The notes under the pieces are model-generated. The model had not been told where the DNA came from. It ran no database searches and saw only the letters and a program-made list of their open reading frames with translations. 64,000 nucleotides of DNA from Duganella sp. OV510 (GTDB lineage: Bacteria; Pseudomonadota; Gammaproteobacteria; Burkholderiales; Burkholderiaceae_D): positions 62,001 to 126,000 of the forward strand of contig NZ_FNEQ01000007.1 of assembly GCF_900100205.1 (NCBI RefSeq). Direction: 5' to 3'. Made by a program: the position numbers and the translations under genes. Positions 29,220 through 37,356 of the stretch are shown here, in pieces. How positions within the stretch are numbered: position 1 is the first letter of the stretch; every line of letters starts with the position of its first letter.

Positions 29220-29824
29220 GCAAGCCGCCCTTCGCCATCGGCCTGACCGGCGGCATCGGCAGCGGCAAGAGCACCGTGGCCGATATGTTCGCGGCGCGCG
29301 GCGCCACCATCGTCGATACCGACCTGATCGCCCACAGCATGACCGCGCCGGACGGACCGGCGATGCCGGCCATCCTGCGCGAGTTCGGCGCCGAATTCGC
29401 CGACGCCAACGGCGCCATGGACCGCGCCCGCATGCGCGCGCTGGTGTTCACCGACGCTGGCGCCAAGGCGCGGCTGGAAGCCATCCTGCATCCGCGCATC
29501 CGCGATGCCGCACTGGCCGCCGGCGCGGCCGCCAACGGCAGTTATGTGATCTACGCGGTGCCGCTGCTGATCGAATCCGGAACGTGGCGTGCGCGGGTGA
29601 CCCGTGTGCTGGCGGTAGACTGTCGCGAGGAAGTGCAAATTGCCCGCGTGATGGCGCGTAACAATTTGCCGGAAACACAGGTCCGCGCCATCATGGCGGC
29701 GCAGGTGAGCCGCGAGCAAAGGCTGGCGGCGGCGGACGATGTCATTGTCAATAATGCAGGAATCGCAGATTTGGCAGCCCAGGTCGAGCGTTTACACACG
29801 CTATATCTGCAAATTCGCTGGTAA
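29216..29824 (+). CDS. coaE: Dephospho-CoA kinase
   Basis: The 202-residue enzyme catalyses the last step of coenzyme A synthesis, the ATP-dependent 3'-phosphorylation of dephospho-CoA. The P-loop [15 protein letters not shown] is at residues 8-22, followed by the DTDLIAH substrate block and the [10 protein letters not shown] lid motif near residues 86-95. The Asp of [16 protein letters not shown] is typical. The ATG start overlaps the pilD stop by 4 nt. The pilD-coaE-zapD order is a conserved arrangement in beta- and gammaproteobacteria. Confidence 0.96.
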   Translation: MSKPPFAIGLTGGIGSGKSTVADMFAARGATIVDTDLIAHSMTAPDGPAMPAILREFGAEFADANGAMDRARMRALVFTDAGAKARLEAILHPRIRDAALAAGAAANGSYVIYAVPLLIESGTWRARVTRVLAVDCREEVQIARVMARNNLPETQVRAIMAAQVSREQRLAAADDVIVNNAGIADLAAQVERLHTLYLQIRW

Positions 29825-29932
29825 TTTCGCGGATTAGGGCAATAATGCCTTCGCAACGTTTGTAATTTTGCTTGGCTTGCTTCAAAATCACGAGAATTAA
29901 TTGCTGCATGTCCATCTATAAGGGATGTTATT

Positions 29933-30688
29933 TTGATCGTCTACGAATATCCTTTCAACGAGCGCATCCGCACGTTGTTGCGCCTGGAGGATTTGTACGA
30001 GAAATTCAAGTTCTTTGTGCATCAAGAACATCCGATGCAGCACCATGTTGCGCTGTCCACCATCTTTGATATGCTGGAAGTGGCCGGCCGCGCCGACCTG
30101 AAATCCGACCTGCTGCAAGAACTGGAGCGCCAGCGCCAGACGCTGCTGGGCTACCGCATGAATCCCAACGTGGAACCGCAGATGCTGGACGCCATCCTGG
30201 CAGAAGTCGACAGCGTCAGCAGCGCGCTGGTCGCGGCCCAGGGCAAGACCGGGCAGAATGTACGCGAGAACGAGTGGCTGATGAGCATCCGCGGCCGCAC
30301 CATCATTCCTGGCGGCGCCTGCGAATTCGACCTGCCGTCGTATTACGCCTGGCAGCAGCGCCCGGCCGAGGCACGCTTCAACGACATCATCAACTGGTTC
30401 ACGCCGCTGGCGCCGCTGTTTGACGCGCTGGCCCTGGTGCTGCGCCTGCTGCGCGATTCAGGCGGCCCGGTGAAGATGATTGCGGTGGCGGGCAGCTATC
30501 AGCAGATGCTGCAGGGGAAGGTGTATCAGATGCTGCGCCTGACGCTGGATGCGTCGCAGGGCGCGATCCCGGAGATTTCCGCCAACAAGTACATGCTGTG
30601 GGTGCGCTTCACCTCGCAGGGCGGCGACCTGAAACCCAAGCCGCTGGAAGATGATGTACCATTCGAGCTCACCCTCTGTAACTTCTGA
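29933..30688 (+). CDS. zapD: Cell division protein ZapD
   Basis: The 251-residue cytoplasmic protein bundles FtsZ filaments and supports Z-ring assembly. The N-terminus [23 protein letters not shown] matches the ZapD family start, and the final QGGDLKPK...PFELTLCNF is also typical. The start codon is TTG at 29933, with AGGGA about 8 nt upstream. A three-codon ORF (ATG TTA TTT TGA, 29925-29936) overlaps the TTG start. It follows coaE by 108 nt and precedes yacG by 8 nt. Confidence 0.93.
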   Translation: MIVYEYPFNERIRTLLRLEDLYEKFKFFVHQEHPMQHHVALSTIFDMLEVAGRADLKSDLLQELERQRQTLLGYRMNPNVEPQMLDAILAEVDSVSSALVAAQGKTGQNVRENEWLMSIRGRTIIPGGACEFDLPSYYAWQQRPAEARFNDIINWFTPLAPLFDALALVLRLLRDSGGPVKMIAVAGSYQQMLQGKVYQMLRLTLDASQGAIPEISANKYMLWVRFTSQGGDLKPKPLEDDVPFELTLCNF

Positions 30689-30696
30689 CGAATCTC

Positions 30697-30870
30697 ATGA
30701 CCACTGTAGTTGAATGCCCGACCTGCTCCGCCAAGGTGGAGTGGAAGCCGGAAAACAAGTTTCGCCCGTTCTGCTCGGAACGCTGCAAGAAGATCGACCT
30801 CGGCGCCTGGGCCGAGGAAAAGTATGCGATTCCGGCGGCCCCGCCGAAAGATCCGAACGACGAAGAGTAA
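30697..30870 (+). CDS. yacG: DNA gyrase inhibitor YacG, zinc-finger protein
   Basis: This small gene encodes 57 residues. It has the YacG zinc finger made of CPTC (C7, C10) and CSERC (C26, C30), followed by the [16 protein letters not shown] block that defines the family. YacG binds the GyrB C-terminal region and inhibits gyrase. It lies 8 nt after zapD on the same strand, the usual zapD-yacG pair. The acidic tail KDPNDEE is normal. It ends 3 nt before the stop of the convergent anti-sigma gene. Confidence 0.95.
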   Translation: MTTVVECPTCSAKVEWKPENKFRPFCSERCKKIDLGAWAEEKYAIPAAPPKDPNDEE

Positions 30871-30873
30871 GCC

Positions 30874-31602
30874 TCACATCACCTTCACCGCTTTGCCGAT
30901 GTACAGCACCGGGCCGGTCGGCTTGCCGGTCGGCGAGCCCGTGACCGGTTCCAGTGTGATTTCAAACAGCTGATCTGGCTGCACCGGCGGCAATTTATCC
31001 AGCGCCAGCTTCAGCGAACGATTCGACTGCACCAGTCCCAGCGACACCGGCCCGCTCCAGCCCGGTGCCTTGGTCCAGAATTGCAGCGCCTTGCGCTCCG
31101 GCACGACGGTATCGTGCAGCGGTGTCAGCGTCAGTTGGCGCTTCATGCTGGTCTGCACCACCCAGCCGGCGCCCCGGTCCTGCGGCGCCGCCAGCACCAC
31201 CATGTAGGCGGTCTCCGGTGCGGAAGGGCGCGACACCAGCAACAGGGCCAGCACCATACTGGCCGCCACCGCGCCCCCTGTCAGACCGCGCCACAGGCGC
31301 AAATCGTCCCACCAGCGATGCCAGCGTTTCACCGGCACCGGCACTGTCGCGCCGCGCAATGCCGCCGTCGCAGGACGCGCCTGCACACTGGCGGCGATGC
31401 GCAGCCACAATCCGGTTGAGGGCTCGGCAGGCGCTGCAAGCGACGTCAGCGGCAGCAAGCGGCGTTCCCATCCTTCCACCTCGGCGCGCAGCAGTGGTTC
31501 GCGCGTCAGCCGTTGCTCGACCTCTTGCCGCGCCGCTGCCGGCAGCGTACCCAGCACATACTCGCCAGCCAGCTGCTGTAATTGATCCGGTGTTTCATTC
31601 AT
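30874..31602 (-). CDS. Anti-sigma factor, RskA/ChrR-like membrane protein
   Basis: The 242-residue product starts with an N-terminal anti-sigma domain (about 1-90: DQLQQLAGEYVLGTLP, REPLLRAEVEGWERRL). It has one membrane helix near 108-125 (LTGGAVAASMVLALLLV), followed by a periplasmic RskA-type domain. The start at 31602 overlaps the sigma-factor stop by ATGA, the usual coupling that keeps sigma and anti-sigma balanced. It should hold the ECF sigma factor at the membrane until an envelope signal relieves it. An ATG three codons upstream is also possible. Confidence 0.88.
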   Translation of the reverse strand: MNETPDQLQQLAGEYVLGTLPAAARQEVEQRLTREPLLRAEVEGWERRLLPLTSLAAPAEPSTGLWLRIAASVQARPATAALRGATVPVPVKRWHRWWDDLRLWRGLTGGAVAASMVLALLLVSRPSAPETAYMVVLAAPQDRGAGWVVQTSMKRQLTLTPLHDTVVPERKALQFWTKAPGWSGPVSLGLVQSNRSLKLALDKLPPVQPDQLFEITLEPVTGSPTGKPTGPVLYIGKAVKVM

Positions 31603-32153
31603 CCCATGCACTCCCGCAATGCGGCGAGGCCGCGCTTGAGCCAGGCCTTGACCGAGCCCAGCGGCGCCTTCAGGCGCTCCGCGATTTCGCTATGGCTGCA
31701 GCCGTCGACATACGCACAGATGATGCTGTTGCGCTTGGCGCTATCGAGATGCGCCAGGCAATCATGCAATCGGCCCATGCTGGCCTGTAGTTCAAACTGT
31801 TCGGCCACCGTATCGGCCTGCGCTTCCTGCAGCGCATCGAGCGCGTCGCCGTCCACCGCGATTTCGCGCTCGCTGCCGCGCAAGGCGTTCAGTGCCTGAT
31901 GCCGCACCACGCTGTAGACCCAGCCCCGGCCAGCGCCACGCCCGGCGTCAAAGCTCGCCGCCTTTTGCCAGATGCTGACGAAGGCATCGTGCAGCACATC
32001 TTCCGCCACATCGCGGCGGCGCACGATGCGCAGCGCCACGCCAAGCAAATGCCGCCCGTCGTGCTGGTACAGGCGATGCAGGGCCTGCTGGTCGCCTTGG
32101 GCACAGGCGGCCAGCACGGCATCGTAGTCGAACAAGTCGGCGCTGTCGGGCAT
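31599..32153 (-). CDS. ECF-type RNA polymerase sigma factor
   Basis: The 184-residue sigma factor has region 2 (about 10-75: LYQHDGRHLLGVALRIV, DVAEDVLHDAFVSIWQKA) and region 4 (about 125-178: RNSIICAYVDGCSHSEIAERLKAPLGSVKAWLKRGL). I place the start at MPDSADLF; the open frame runs 51 codons further upstream into DUF3455 coding sequence and shows no family sequence. It is coupled to its anti-sigma factor and begins 19 nt after a DUF3455 gene. The target promoter is not evident, though the upstream DUF3455 gene may belong to its regulon. Confidence 0.9.
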   Translation of the reverse strand: MPDSADLFDYDAVLAACAQGDQQALHRLYQHDGRHLLGVALRIVRRRDVAEDVLHDAFVSIWQKAASFDAGRGAGRGWVYSVVRHQALNALRGSEREIAVDGDALDALQEAQADTVAEQFELQASMGRLHDCLAHLDSAKRNSIICAYVDGCSHSEIAERLKAPLGSVKAWLKRGLAALRECMG

Positions 32154-32172
32154 CAGCCGATTATAGCCGTAC

Positions 32173-32709
32173 TCATGCGGCCTTCCAGAAGATATAGTCG
32201 GCCTGGTACTGAACTTTTTCCTTGCTGCCAGCGTTGGCTGCGGCGCAGGCGCTGGCCGGGGCCACGCCGCCCTTGGTGGCGACGCGCTGGATGTAGGCCA
32301 CGCCAAACATGGCGCCGCTGCCTACCGATGGGTTGGCCCGGACCAGTTGATGTGGAATATTGCCAGCCCCGGCGGGCGCCACCGCGAGCTGGGTGGCGGT
32401 GACCTTGGAGCCGTCATTGCTTTCCCAGGTGGCCGGTGGGCCGAAGTATTTTCCAACAGCTTTGCCGCTGCGGTCATTCAGCACCGCGTCCGGTCCGATG
32501 AAGGTCCATTCAAACTGGCCGGCAGCATCCTTCCTGGCCTTGCATTCATAGGTAATATCACCGGCGCCGACGGTTTCCATGGCAACCCGATGGCCGGCAG
32601 GCACCTGCACGGCTTGCGCCAGCGTCTGCTGGTCGAACTGCGGCCCGCTGGCGCAGGCGGAAAGCATCACGAGGACGGCGGCGGCAACGACGGTATGGGT
32701 GATTTGCAT
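32173..32709 (-). CDS. DUF3455 secreted protein
   Basis: The 178-residue product has a signal peptide with a lipobox-like VMLSAC (Cys about residue 19), so it may be a lipoprotein. The mature part matches DUF3455: VPAGHRVAMETVGAGDITYECKA, FIGPDAVLNDRSGKAVGKYFGPPATWE and a C-terminal YQADYIFWK. The function of the family is unknown. The start has AGGAG 8 nt upstream; the frame is open beyond it. It sits first in a three-gene unit with the ECF sigma and anti-sigma genes, suggesting a role in the envelope response they control. Confidence 0.85.
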   Translation of the reverse strand: MQITHTVVAAAVLVMLSACASGPQFDQQTLAQAVQVPAGHRVAMETVGAGDITYECKARKDAAGQFEWTFIGPDAVLNDRSGKAVGKYFGPPATWESNDGSKVTATQLAVAPAGAGNIPHQLVRANPSVGSGAMFGVAYIQRVATKGGVAPASACAAANAGSKEKVQYQADYIFWKAA

Positions 32710-32812
32710 GACTGGCTCCTGATAGTTGGAAGGGATCAGCAAGCGAAAATCGCTGCTGATGCCTGTACTACCCGCCAGCGCGCCGTTTGGATGCAGCGCG
32801 ATGAAAAAATAT

Positions 32813-33208
32813 TTAGTAGCGTACCTGCTCCAGCCATTCCAGCAAGGGAATGGTGGCTGGCAGCAGCGGTTCCACGCCCACCGTGCCTTGCCAGGCGAAA
32901 GCCTGCCCTTCGAGGCTTTGCGGCTCTCCAGACCAGTCGCGGCTGATGAAGAAATGCAGCCGCACATGCGCGTGCGGATAGACGTATTCCACACCGCACC
33001 ACTCTTCCGCGCTGTGGATACGCAAGCCCAGTTCTTCCACAAACTCGCGCTTCAAGGCTTCCAGTATCGTCTCGCCCGGATCGACTTTACCGCCGGGGAA
33101 CTCCCAGTAACCATCATATGGCTTGCCGGCCGGGCGCTGGCCCAGCAGCACGTCGCCATTCGGCTTGACCAGAATGCCGACCGCGACATCAACAGGCTTC
33201 TGCGTCAT
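32813..33208 (-). CDS. mutT: Nudix hydrolase, MutT-like 8-oxo-dGTP diphosphatase
   Basis: The 131-residue protein carries a complete Nudix box (GGKVDPGETILEALKREFVEELGL, residues about 40-63) and the MutT-type N-terminus VDVAVGILVKPNGDVLLGQRP. WEFPGGK precedes the box, as in MutT. It likely hydrolyses 8-oxo-dGTP and similar oxidised nucleotides. The start at 33208 overlaps the DUF815 ATPase stop by ATGA; an upstream in-frame ATG would lie inside that gene. It is the last gene of argJ-DUF815-mutT, a common Burkholderiales order. Confidence 0.9.
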   Translation of the reverse strand: MTQKPVDVAVGILVKPNGDVLLGQRPAGKPYDGYWEFPGGKVDPGETILEALKREFVEELGLRIHSAEEWCGVEYVYPHAHVRLHFFISRDWSGEPQSLEGQAFAWQGTVGVEPLLPATIPLLEWLEQVRY

Positions 33209-34074
33209 GCCAGCTTCCCCGCGTAATCCTTGGCGAACTGCCACGCCACACGGCCCGAACGCGAACCGCGCTGCAAGGCCCAGCGCAAGGCGTCGGCGCG
33301 CGCCGCCTCGATCTGCGCCTCGCTGCAGCCCAGCGTCGACAGCCAGTGCGCCACGATGGTCAGGTAATCATCCTGCTTGAACGGATAGAAGGTCAGCCAC
33401 AGGCCAAAGCGCTCGGACAGCGAAATCTTCTCCTCCACCGTTTCGCCCGGATGCAGGTCGCCGTTTTCGTCGTGCTTGTAGCTCATGTTGTCGGACATGC
33501 GCTCCGGCAGCAGGTGACGGCGGTTCGAGGTCGCGTAGATCAGCACATTGTCCGACTGCGCCGAGATGCTGCCGTCCAGCGCCACCTTCAGCGCCTTGTA
33601 GCCGCTCTCGCCTTCCTCAAACGACAGGTCGTCGCAGAAGATGATGAAACGCTCCGGCCGGCCCGCGACCAGGTCGACGATGTCCGGCAACTCGGCCAGG
33701 TCGACCTTGTCCACCTCGATCAGGCGCAAGCCATCCCTGGCGAACTGGTTCAGGCAAGCTTTGATCAAAGACGATTTGCCCGTGCCACGCGCGCCGGTCA
33801 GCAGCACATTGTTGGCCGGCTTGCCCGCCACGAACTGACGGGTGTTCTGCTCGATCTGCTCTTTCTGCGGGCCGATGTGCTGCAAGTCGTCCAGCGCGAT
33901 ATTGGACACATGCGCCACCGCCTGCAGGTAGCTGGCGCCGTTGACACGCGGGCGCCAGCGGAAGGCGAACCCGCGCTCCCACTCCGGCTGCGGCGCGGCC
34001 GGCGGCAGGATGGCTTCCACGCGCGCCAGCAGCGCCTCGGCGCGCGCCAGGAATTGTTCGAGGGCGGCCGACAT
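33205..34074 (-). CDS. DUF815-family AAA ATPase
   Basis: The 289-residue ATPase has a P-loop, LLTGARGTGKSSLIK, near residues 92-106 and a Walker B-like FIIFCDDLSFEEGE near 143-156. A sensor region YATSNRRHLLPE follows. These are the marks of DUF815, a stand-alone P-loop ATPase of unresolved role. It is found beside argJ in Betaproteobacteria, as here (1-nt gap), and it overlaps mutT. No signal peptide or membrane segment is seen. Confidence 0.9.
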   Translation of the reverse strand: MSAALEQFLARAEALLARVEAILPPAAPQPEWERGFAFRWRPRVNGASYLQAVAHVSNIALDDLQHIGPQKEQIEQNTRQFVAGKPANNVLLTGARGTGKSSLIKACLNQFARDGLRLIEVDKVDLAELPDIVDLVAGRPERFIIFCDDLSFEEGESGYKALKVALDGSISAQSDNVLIYATSNRRHLLPERMSDNMSYKHDENGDLHPGETVEEKISLSERFGLWLTFYPFKQDDYLTIVAHWLSTLGCSEAQIEAARADALRWALQRGSRSGRVAWQFAKDYAGKLA

Positions 34075-34075
34075 C

Positions 34076-35314
34076 TCAGGAACGGTAGTCGGCGTTGATC
34101 GACACGTAATCGTGCGACAGGTCGCAGGTGTACACGGTGGCCGTGGCCGCGCCGCGCGCCAGCTTGACGCGCACGGTGATCTCGGCCTGCTTCATCACAC
34201 GCTGGCCATCTTCTTCCTTGTAGTCCGGATTGCGGCCGCCGTTCTTGGCCACCCATACATCATCCAGGTACAGGTTCAGCTTCGATACATCCAGGTCGTC
34301 GACGCCGGCGTAGCCGATGGCAGCCAGGATGCGGCCCAGGTTAGGGTCGGACGCGAAGAAGGCGGTCTTGACCAGTGGCGAGTGGCCGATCGAATAAGCG
34401 ATCTTGCGGCACTCTTCCACGCTGCCGCCCTCTTCCACGATGATGCTCATGAACTTGGTCGCGCCCTCGCCGTCGCGCACGATGGCTTGCGCCAGGAACA
34501 GCGACAGTTCGGTGACGGCGTCGCGCAGCTGCGCGTATTCCGGCTGCTCGACCGAAGTGATCTCCAGCGCGCCGGCGCCGGTGGCGATCAGCATGAAGGA
34601 ATCGTTGGTCGACGTATCGCCGTCGATGGTGATGCAGTTGAACGAGTGGTTGGCGGCGTGCCTGACCAGCTCATCGAGCACCGGCTGCGCCACCTTGGCG
34701 TCCAGCGCCAGATAGCCCAGCATGGTTGCCATGTTCGGCTTGATCATGCCGGCGCCTTTGGAAATGCCGGTCATGGTCACGCTGTGGCCGCCAATGGTGA
34801 CGGTGCGCGAGCCGGCTTTCGGCTGCGTGTCGGTGGTCATGATAGCTTCGGCGGCGTTGTACCAGTTGTCGGCCTTCAGGCCGGCGATGGCTTGCGGCAG
34901 GCCGGCGATCACTTTGGCGGCCGGCAGCGGCTCCAGGATCACGCCGGTCGAGAACGGCAGGATCTGCGCCGCGTCCACGCCCAGCTGCGCCGCCAGCGCC
35001 ACGCAGGTTTCGTTGGCCAGCGACAGGCCCAGCTCGCCGGTGCCGGCGTTGGCGTTGCCGGTGTTGACCAGCAGCGCGGCAATCGGCTTGCCGCTGGTTT
35101 TGGCGGCGGCCAGGTGGGCCTTGGCGATCTGCACCGGCGCTGCGCAGAAGCGGTTCAGCGTGAACACGCCGGACACGGTTGCACTTGGCGCCAGTTTCAT
35201 CACCAGTACGTCCTTGCGGTTCGGCTTCTTGATGCCGGCTTCAGCGAAGCCGATTTCAACACCGGCGACAGGCTTCAGTTCGGAGGCGATGGGCAGAGGG
35301 GAATTGACGGCCAT
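34076..35314 (-). CDS. argJ: Bifunctional ornithine acetyltransferase/N-acetylglutamate synthase
   Basis: The 412-residue enzyme transfers the acetyl group from N-acetylornithine to glutamate in the arginine cycle and may also use acetyl-CoA. It is made as a proprotein that cleaves itself before the catalytic Thr of the conserved [11 protein letters not shown] motif (around residue 195); the preceding KGAGMIKPN is intact. The C-terminus [15 protein letters not shown] is typical. It is transcribed with the DUF815 ATPase and mutT. The divergent region to 35627 carries its promoter. Confidence 0.96.
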   Translation of the reverse strand: MAVNSPLPIASELKPVAGVEIGFAEAGIKKPNRKDVLVMKLAPSATVSGVFTLNRFCAAPVQIAKAHLAAAKTSGKPIAALLVNTGNANAGTGELGLSLANETCVALAAQLGVDAAQILPFSTGVILEPLPAAKVIAGLPQAIAGLKADNWYNAAEAIMTTDTQPKAGSRTVTIGGHSVTMTGISKGAGMIKPNMATMLGYLALDAKVAQPVLDELVRHAANHSFNCITIDGDTSTNDSFMLIATGAGALEITSVEQPEYAQLRDAVTELSLFLAQAIVRDGEGATKFMSIIVEEGGSVEECRKIAYSIGHSPLVKTAFFASDPNLGRILAAIGYAGVDDLDVSKLNLYLDDVWVAKNGGRNPDYKEEDGQRVMKQAEITVRVKLARGAATATVYTCDLSHDYVSINADYRS

Positions 35315-35627
35315 AGTGTGATCTCAGTGGGTGGAAAGAGGAGCCGCTATTGTAATGCGTAATGCCTGATCCGCCAGACGCGCAGGATTGTGACTAACGG
35401 TCAGCGCGTGCCAGAACATCAAATTTGCTTAAAAATTACTGCAAGGATGTCGTACAACCTGCTGTTTTTACAGTGTTTTTTGCAGAAAAGCCACAGAAAA
35501 TTAGTACGTTCGTTCGGTTTATCGTTTTCCATTTCATGCCGTCAGGAAATTGGTCTAAGGTAACAACCAAATGCCGCGCCCCCGCATTGCCCTGTCAGAC
35601 CAAATAAAACCCCATAGGATTGAACTC
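35315..35627. other. 313-nt divergent intergenic region, argJ/porin
   Basis: No gene is seen here. The right half is AT-rich and should contain the porin promoter and leader; the left 50 nt should hold the argJ leader. I find no convincing Pho box, Fur box or long inverted repeat. The porin's AGGA Shine-Dalgarno sequence lies near 35617-35620. Confidence 0.6.
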
Positions 35628-36845
35628 ATGAAAAAGCAACTGTTAGTCGCTGCCGTATTGGCTGCCACCGCCGCCGTGCAGGCGCAAGCTGGCGCACTGG
35701 ATGACGGCAACCTGAGCATCAGCGGCTTCGGCACGCTGGGCGTGGCCCAAACCAACACCGACGACGCGAAATTCGCGCGCTACAACCAGGCCGACGGCGT
35801 CGGCAACAGCGCCCGCCTGGGCCTGGACACCAACCTCGGCCTGCAAGCCACCTACAAGTTCAACGACTGGCTGTCCGGCACCGCGCAGGTATTGACGCGC
35901 AACGCCACCGAAGGCACCTTCACCACCGACCTGACCTGGGCCTTCCTCAAAGCCCGCATTAACGATGAAGTCTCGGTGCGCGTCGGCCGCGTGGTGGTGC
36001 CAACCTTCCTGATCTCGGACTACCAGAACGTCGGCTACGCCAACAACATGATGCGTCCGCCGATTGAAATGTACAGCCAGGCGCCGATTGAAAACTCGGA
36101 TGGCGCCGACATCAACTTCCAGCGCGCCTTCGGCGACCTGAACTTCACCGCGCAAGCCTTTGTCGGCGTCAGCCGCGGCAAGCTGTTTGTCTCGTCGGGC
36201 AGCGGCTCGACCGCCACCTACCGCGCGCCGGCGGCCGGCATCAGCCTGGCCGGCGAATACGGTCCCTTCCTGCTGCGTGTGGCCCACGCCCGCGCCGACA
36301 TGAAGATCAACGACATCCAGCCGATCAATGCGCTGACCACCACGCTGAACGGCGTTGGCCTGACCCAGCTGGCGTCGGACATCACCTTCACCACCGGCAA
36401 GAAAATCGCCTTCACCTCGATCGGTGGCACGATGGACTGGAACAACATCGTCGCCCAGGCCGAATACGCCCAGCGCCGTGCCAAGGAACCGGTCTACCTG
36501 CCGGACACCAACGCCTGGTACACCATGGTTGGCTACCGCTTCGGCAAAGTGCTGCCGTACTACATGCACGCTTCGGCCAAGGGCGCAGGCAGCTCGGTCA
36601 CCAAGCCGGCCGCGCTGTCGCGCATTCCGGCGCTGAACGCCGCCGTCACCAACCTGCTGACCGCCGCCGAGCAAACCTCGGATACCGTCGGCGTGCGCTG
36701 GGACTTCGCCAAGCAGGTCGCGCTGAAGGTCCAGGTTGACCGCGTCAAGCCGGGCGCCAAGTCGGGCCTGCTGATCAATCTGCCGGCCGCCGGCTACAAC
36801 AAGAACGTCACCGTGGTTGCGGCCGGCGTCGACTTCGTATTCTGA
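35628..36845 (+). CDS. Outer-membrane porin-like beta-barrel protein
   Basis: The 405-residue protein has a Sec signal peptide (residues 1-22, about AQAGA). It then shows beta-rich sequence with repeated amphipathic strands (NLSISGFGTLGV, VSVRVGRVVVPTFLISDY, AFTSIGGTMDWNNIVAQAEYA) and a C-terminal Phe (AAGVDFVF) needed for barrel insertion. It belongs to the porin/DUF-type barrels often found beside phosphate-binding-like proteins in betaproteobacteria. The start is ATG 35628, not an upstream frame start. It is followed 19 nt later by a periplasmic binding-like protein and then a sensor kinase on the same strand. Confidence 0.83.
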   Translation: MKKQLLVAAVLAATAAVQAQAGALDDGNLSISGFGTLGVAQTNTDDAKFARYNQADGVGNSARLGLDTNLGLQATYKFNDWLSGTAQVLTRNATEGTFTTDLTWAFLKARINDEVSVRVGRVVVPTFLISDYQNVGYANNMMRPPIEMYSQAPIENSDGADINFQRAFGDLNFTAQAFVGVSRGKLFVSSGSGSTATYRAPAAGISLAGEYGPFLLRVAHARADMKINDIQPINALTTTLNGVGLTQLASDITFTTGKKIAFTSIGGTMDWNNIVAQAEYAQRRAKEPVYLPDTNAWYTMVGYRFGKVLPYYMHASAKGAGSSVTKPAALSRIPALNAAVTNLLTAAEQTSDTVGVRWDFAKQVALKVQVDRVKPGAKSGLLINLPAAGYNKNVTVVAAGVDFVF

Positions 36846-36864
36846 TCTCCGTGGGACTAAAACA

Positions 36865-37275
36865 ATGAAAAAGATAATGAGTGCTCTGCTGCTGTCCGCC
36901 CTGGGCGCAGCCACCCTGCCGGCATCGGCGGCGGAAATCGTCGTCATCGTCAGCAAGCAGAATCCGGCCACGCGCATGTTCTCGGAACAGGCATCGCAAT
37001 TCTTCCTCGGCAAATCCAGCCTGTTCACGCCGGTGGATCAGGCGGACGGCTCGGCCATCCGCAACGAGTTCTACCACAAGGTGGCGGACAAGGATGCGGC
37101 CCAGGTCAAGGCGCTGTGGTCCAAGCTGGTGTTCACCGGCAAGGCCACGCCACCGAAGGAATACGCCAGCAGCGCCGAGGTAAAAAAAGCAGTTGCTGCC
37201 GATCCGAAAGCAATCGGGTATATTGACAAATCGGCAGTTGACGATACCGTCAAAGTGATTCTGACCCTGCCTTAA
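36865..37275 (+). CDS. Small PstS-like periplasmic phosphate-binding-type protein
   Basis: The 136-residue product has a signal peptide (1-22, ending SASA). The single domain resembles one lobe of PstS-type proteins: EIVVIVSKQNPATRMFSEQASQFFLGK, VDQADGSAIRNEFYHKV and the closing PKAIGYIDKSAV. It is less than half the length of true PstS (about 340), as in the short 'phosphate ABC transporter substrate-binding' family that lacks transporter partners. It may sense rather than import an anion. It lies between the porin and a HAMP/PAS kinase. Confidence 0.78.
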   Translation: MKKIMSALLLSALGAATLPASAAEIVVIVSKQNPATRMFSEQASQFFLGKSSLFTPVDQADGSAIRNEFYHKVADKDAAQVKALWSKLVFTGKATPPKEYASSAEVKKAVAADPKAIGYIDKSAVDDTVKVILTLP

Positions 37276-37290
37276 CCCAGGTCCCTGCCG

Positions 37291-37317
37291 GCCCGCCGCG
37301 TCATCCACGCGGCGGGC
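37291..37317 (+). other. Intercistronic hairpin before the sensor kinase gene
   Basis: GCCCGCCGCGT (37291-37301) and ACGCGGCGGGC (37307-37317) form a perfect 11-bp stem with a CATCC loop. No T-run follows, so it is not a classical terminator. It could stabilise the upstream porin/binding-protein mRNA or lower expression of the downstream kinase. Confidence 0.6.
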
Positions 37318-37356
37318 GCGTGAGCTCCTGGCCTCGTCCAACAAGGAGTGAACGTT

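Noticed and set aside
31603..32306. Longer sigma-factor start at 32306
   Set aside because: The 51 extra codons overlap DUF3455 coding sequence and show no sigma region.
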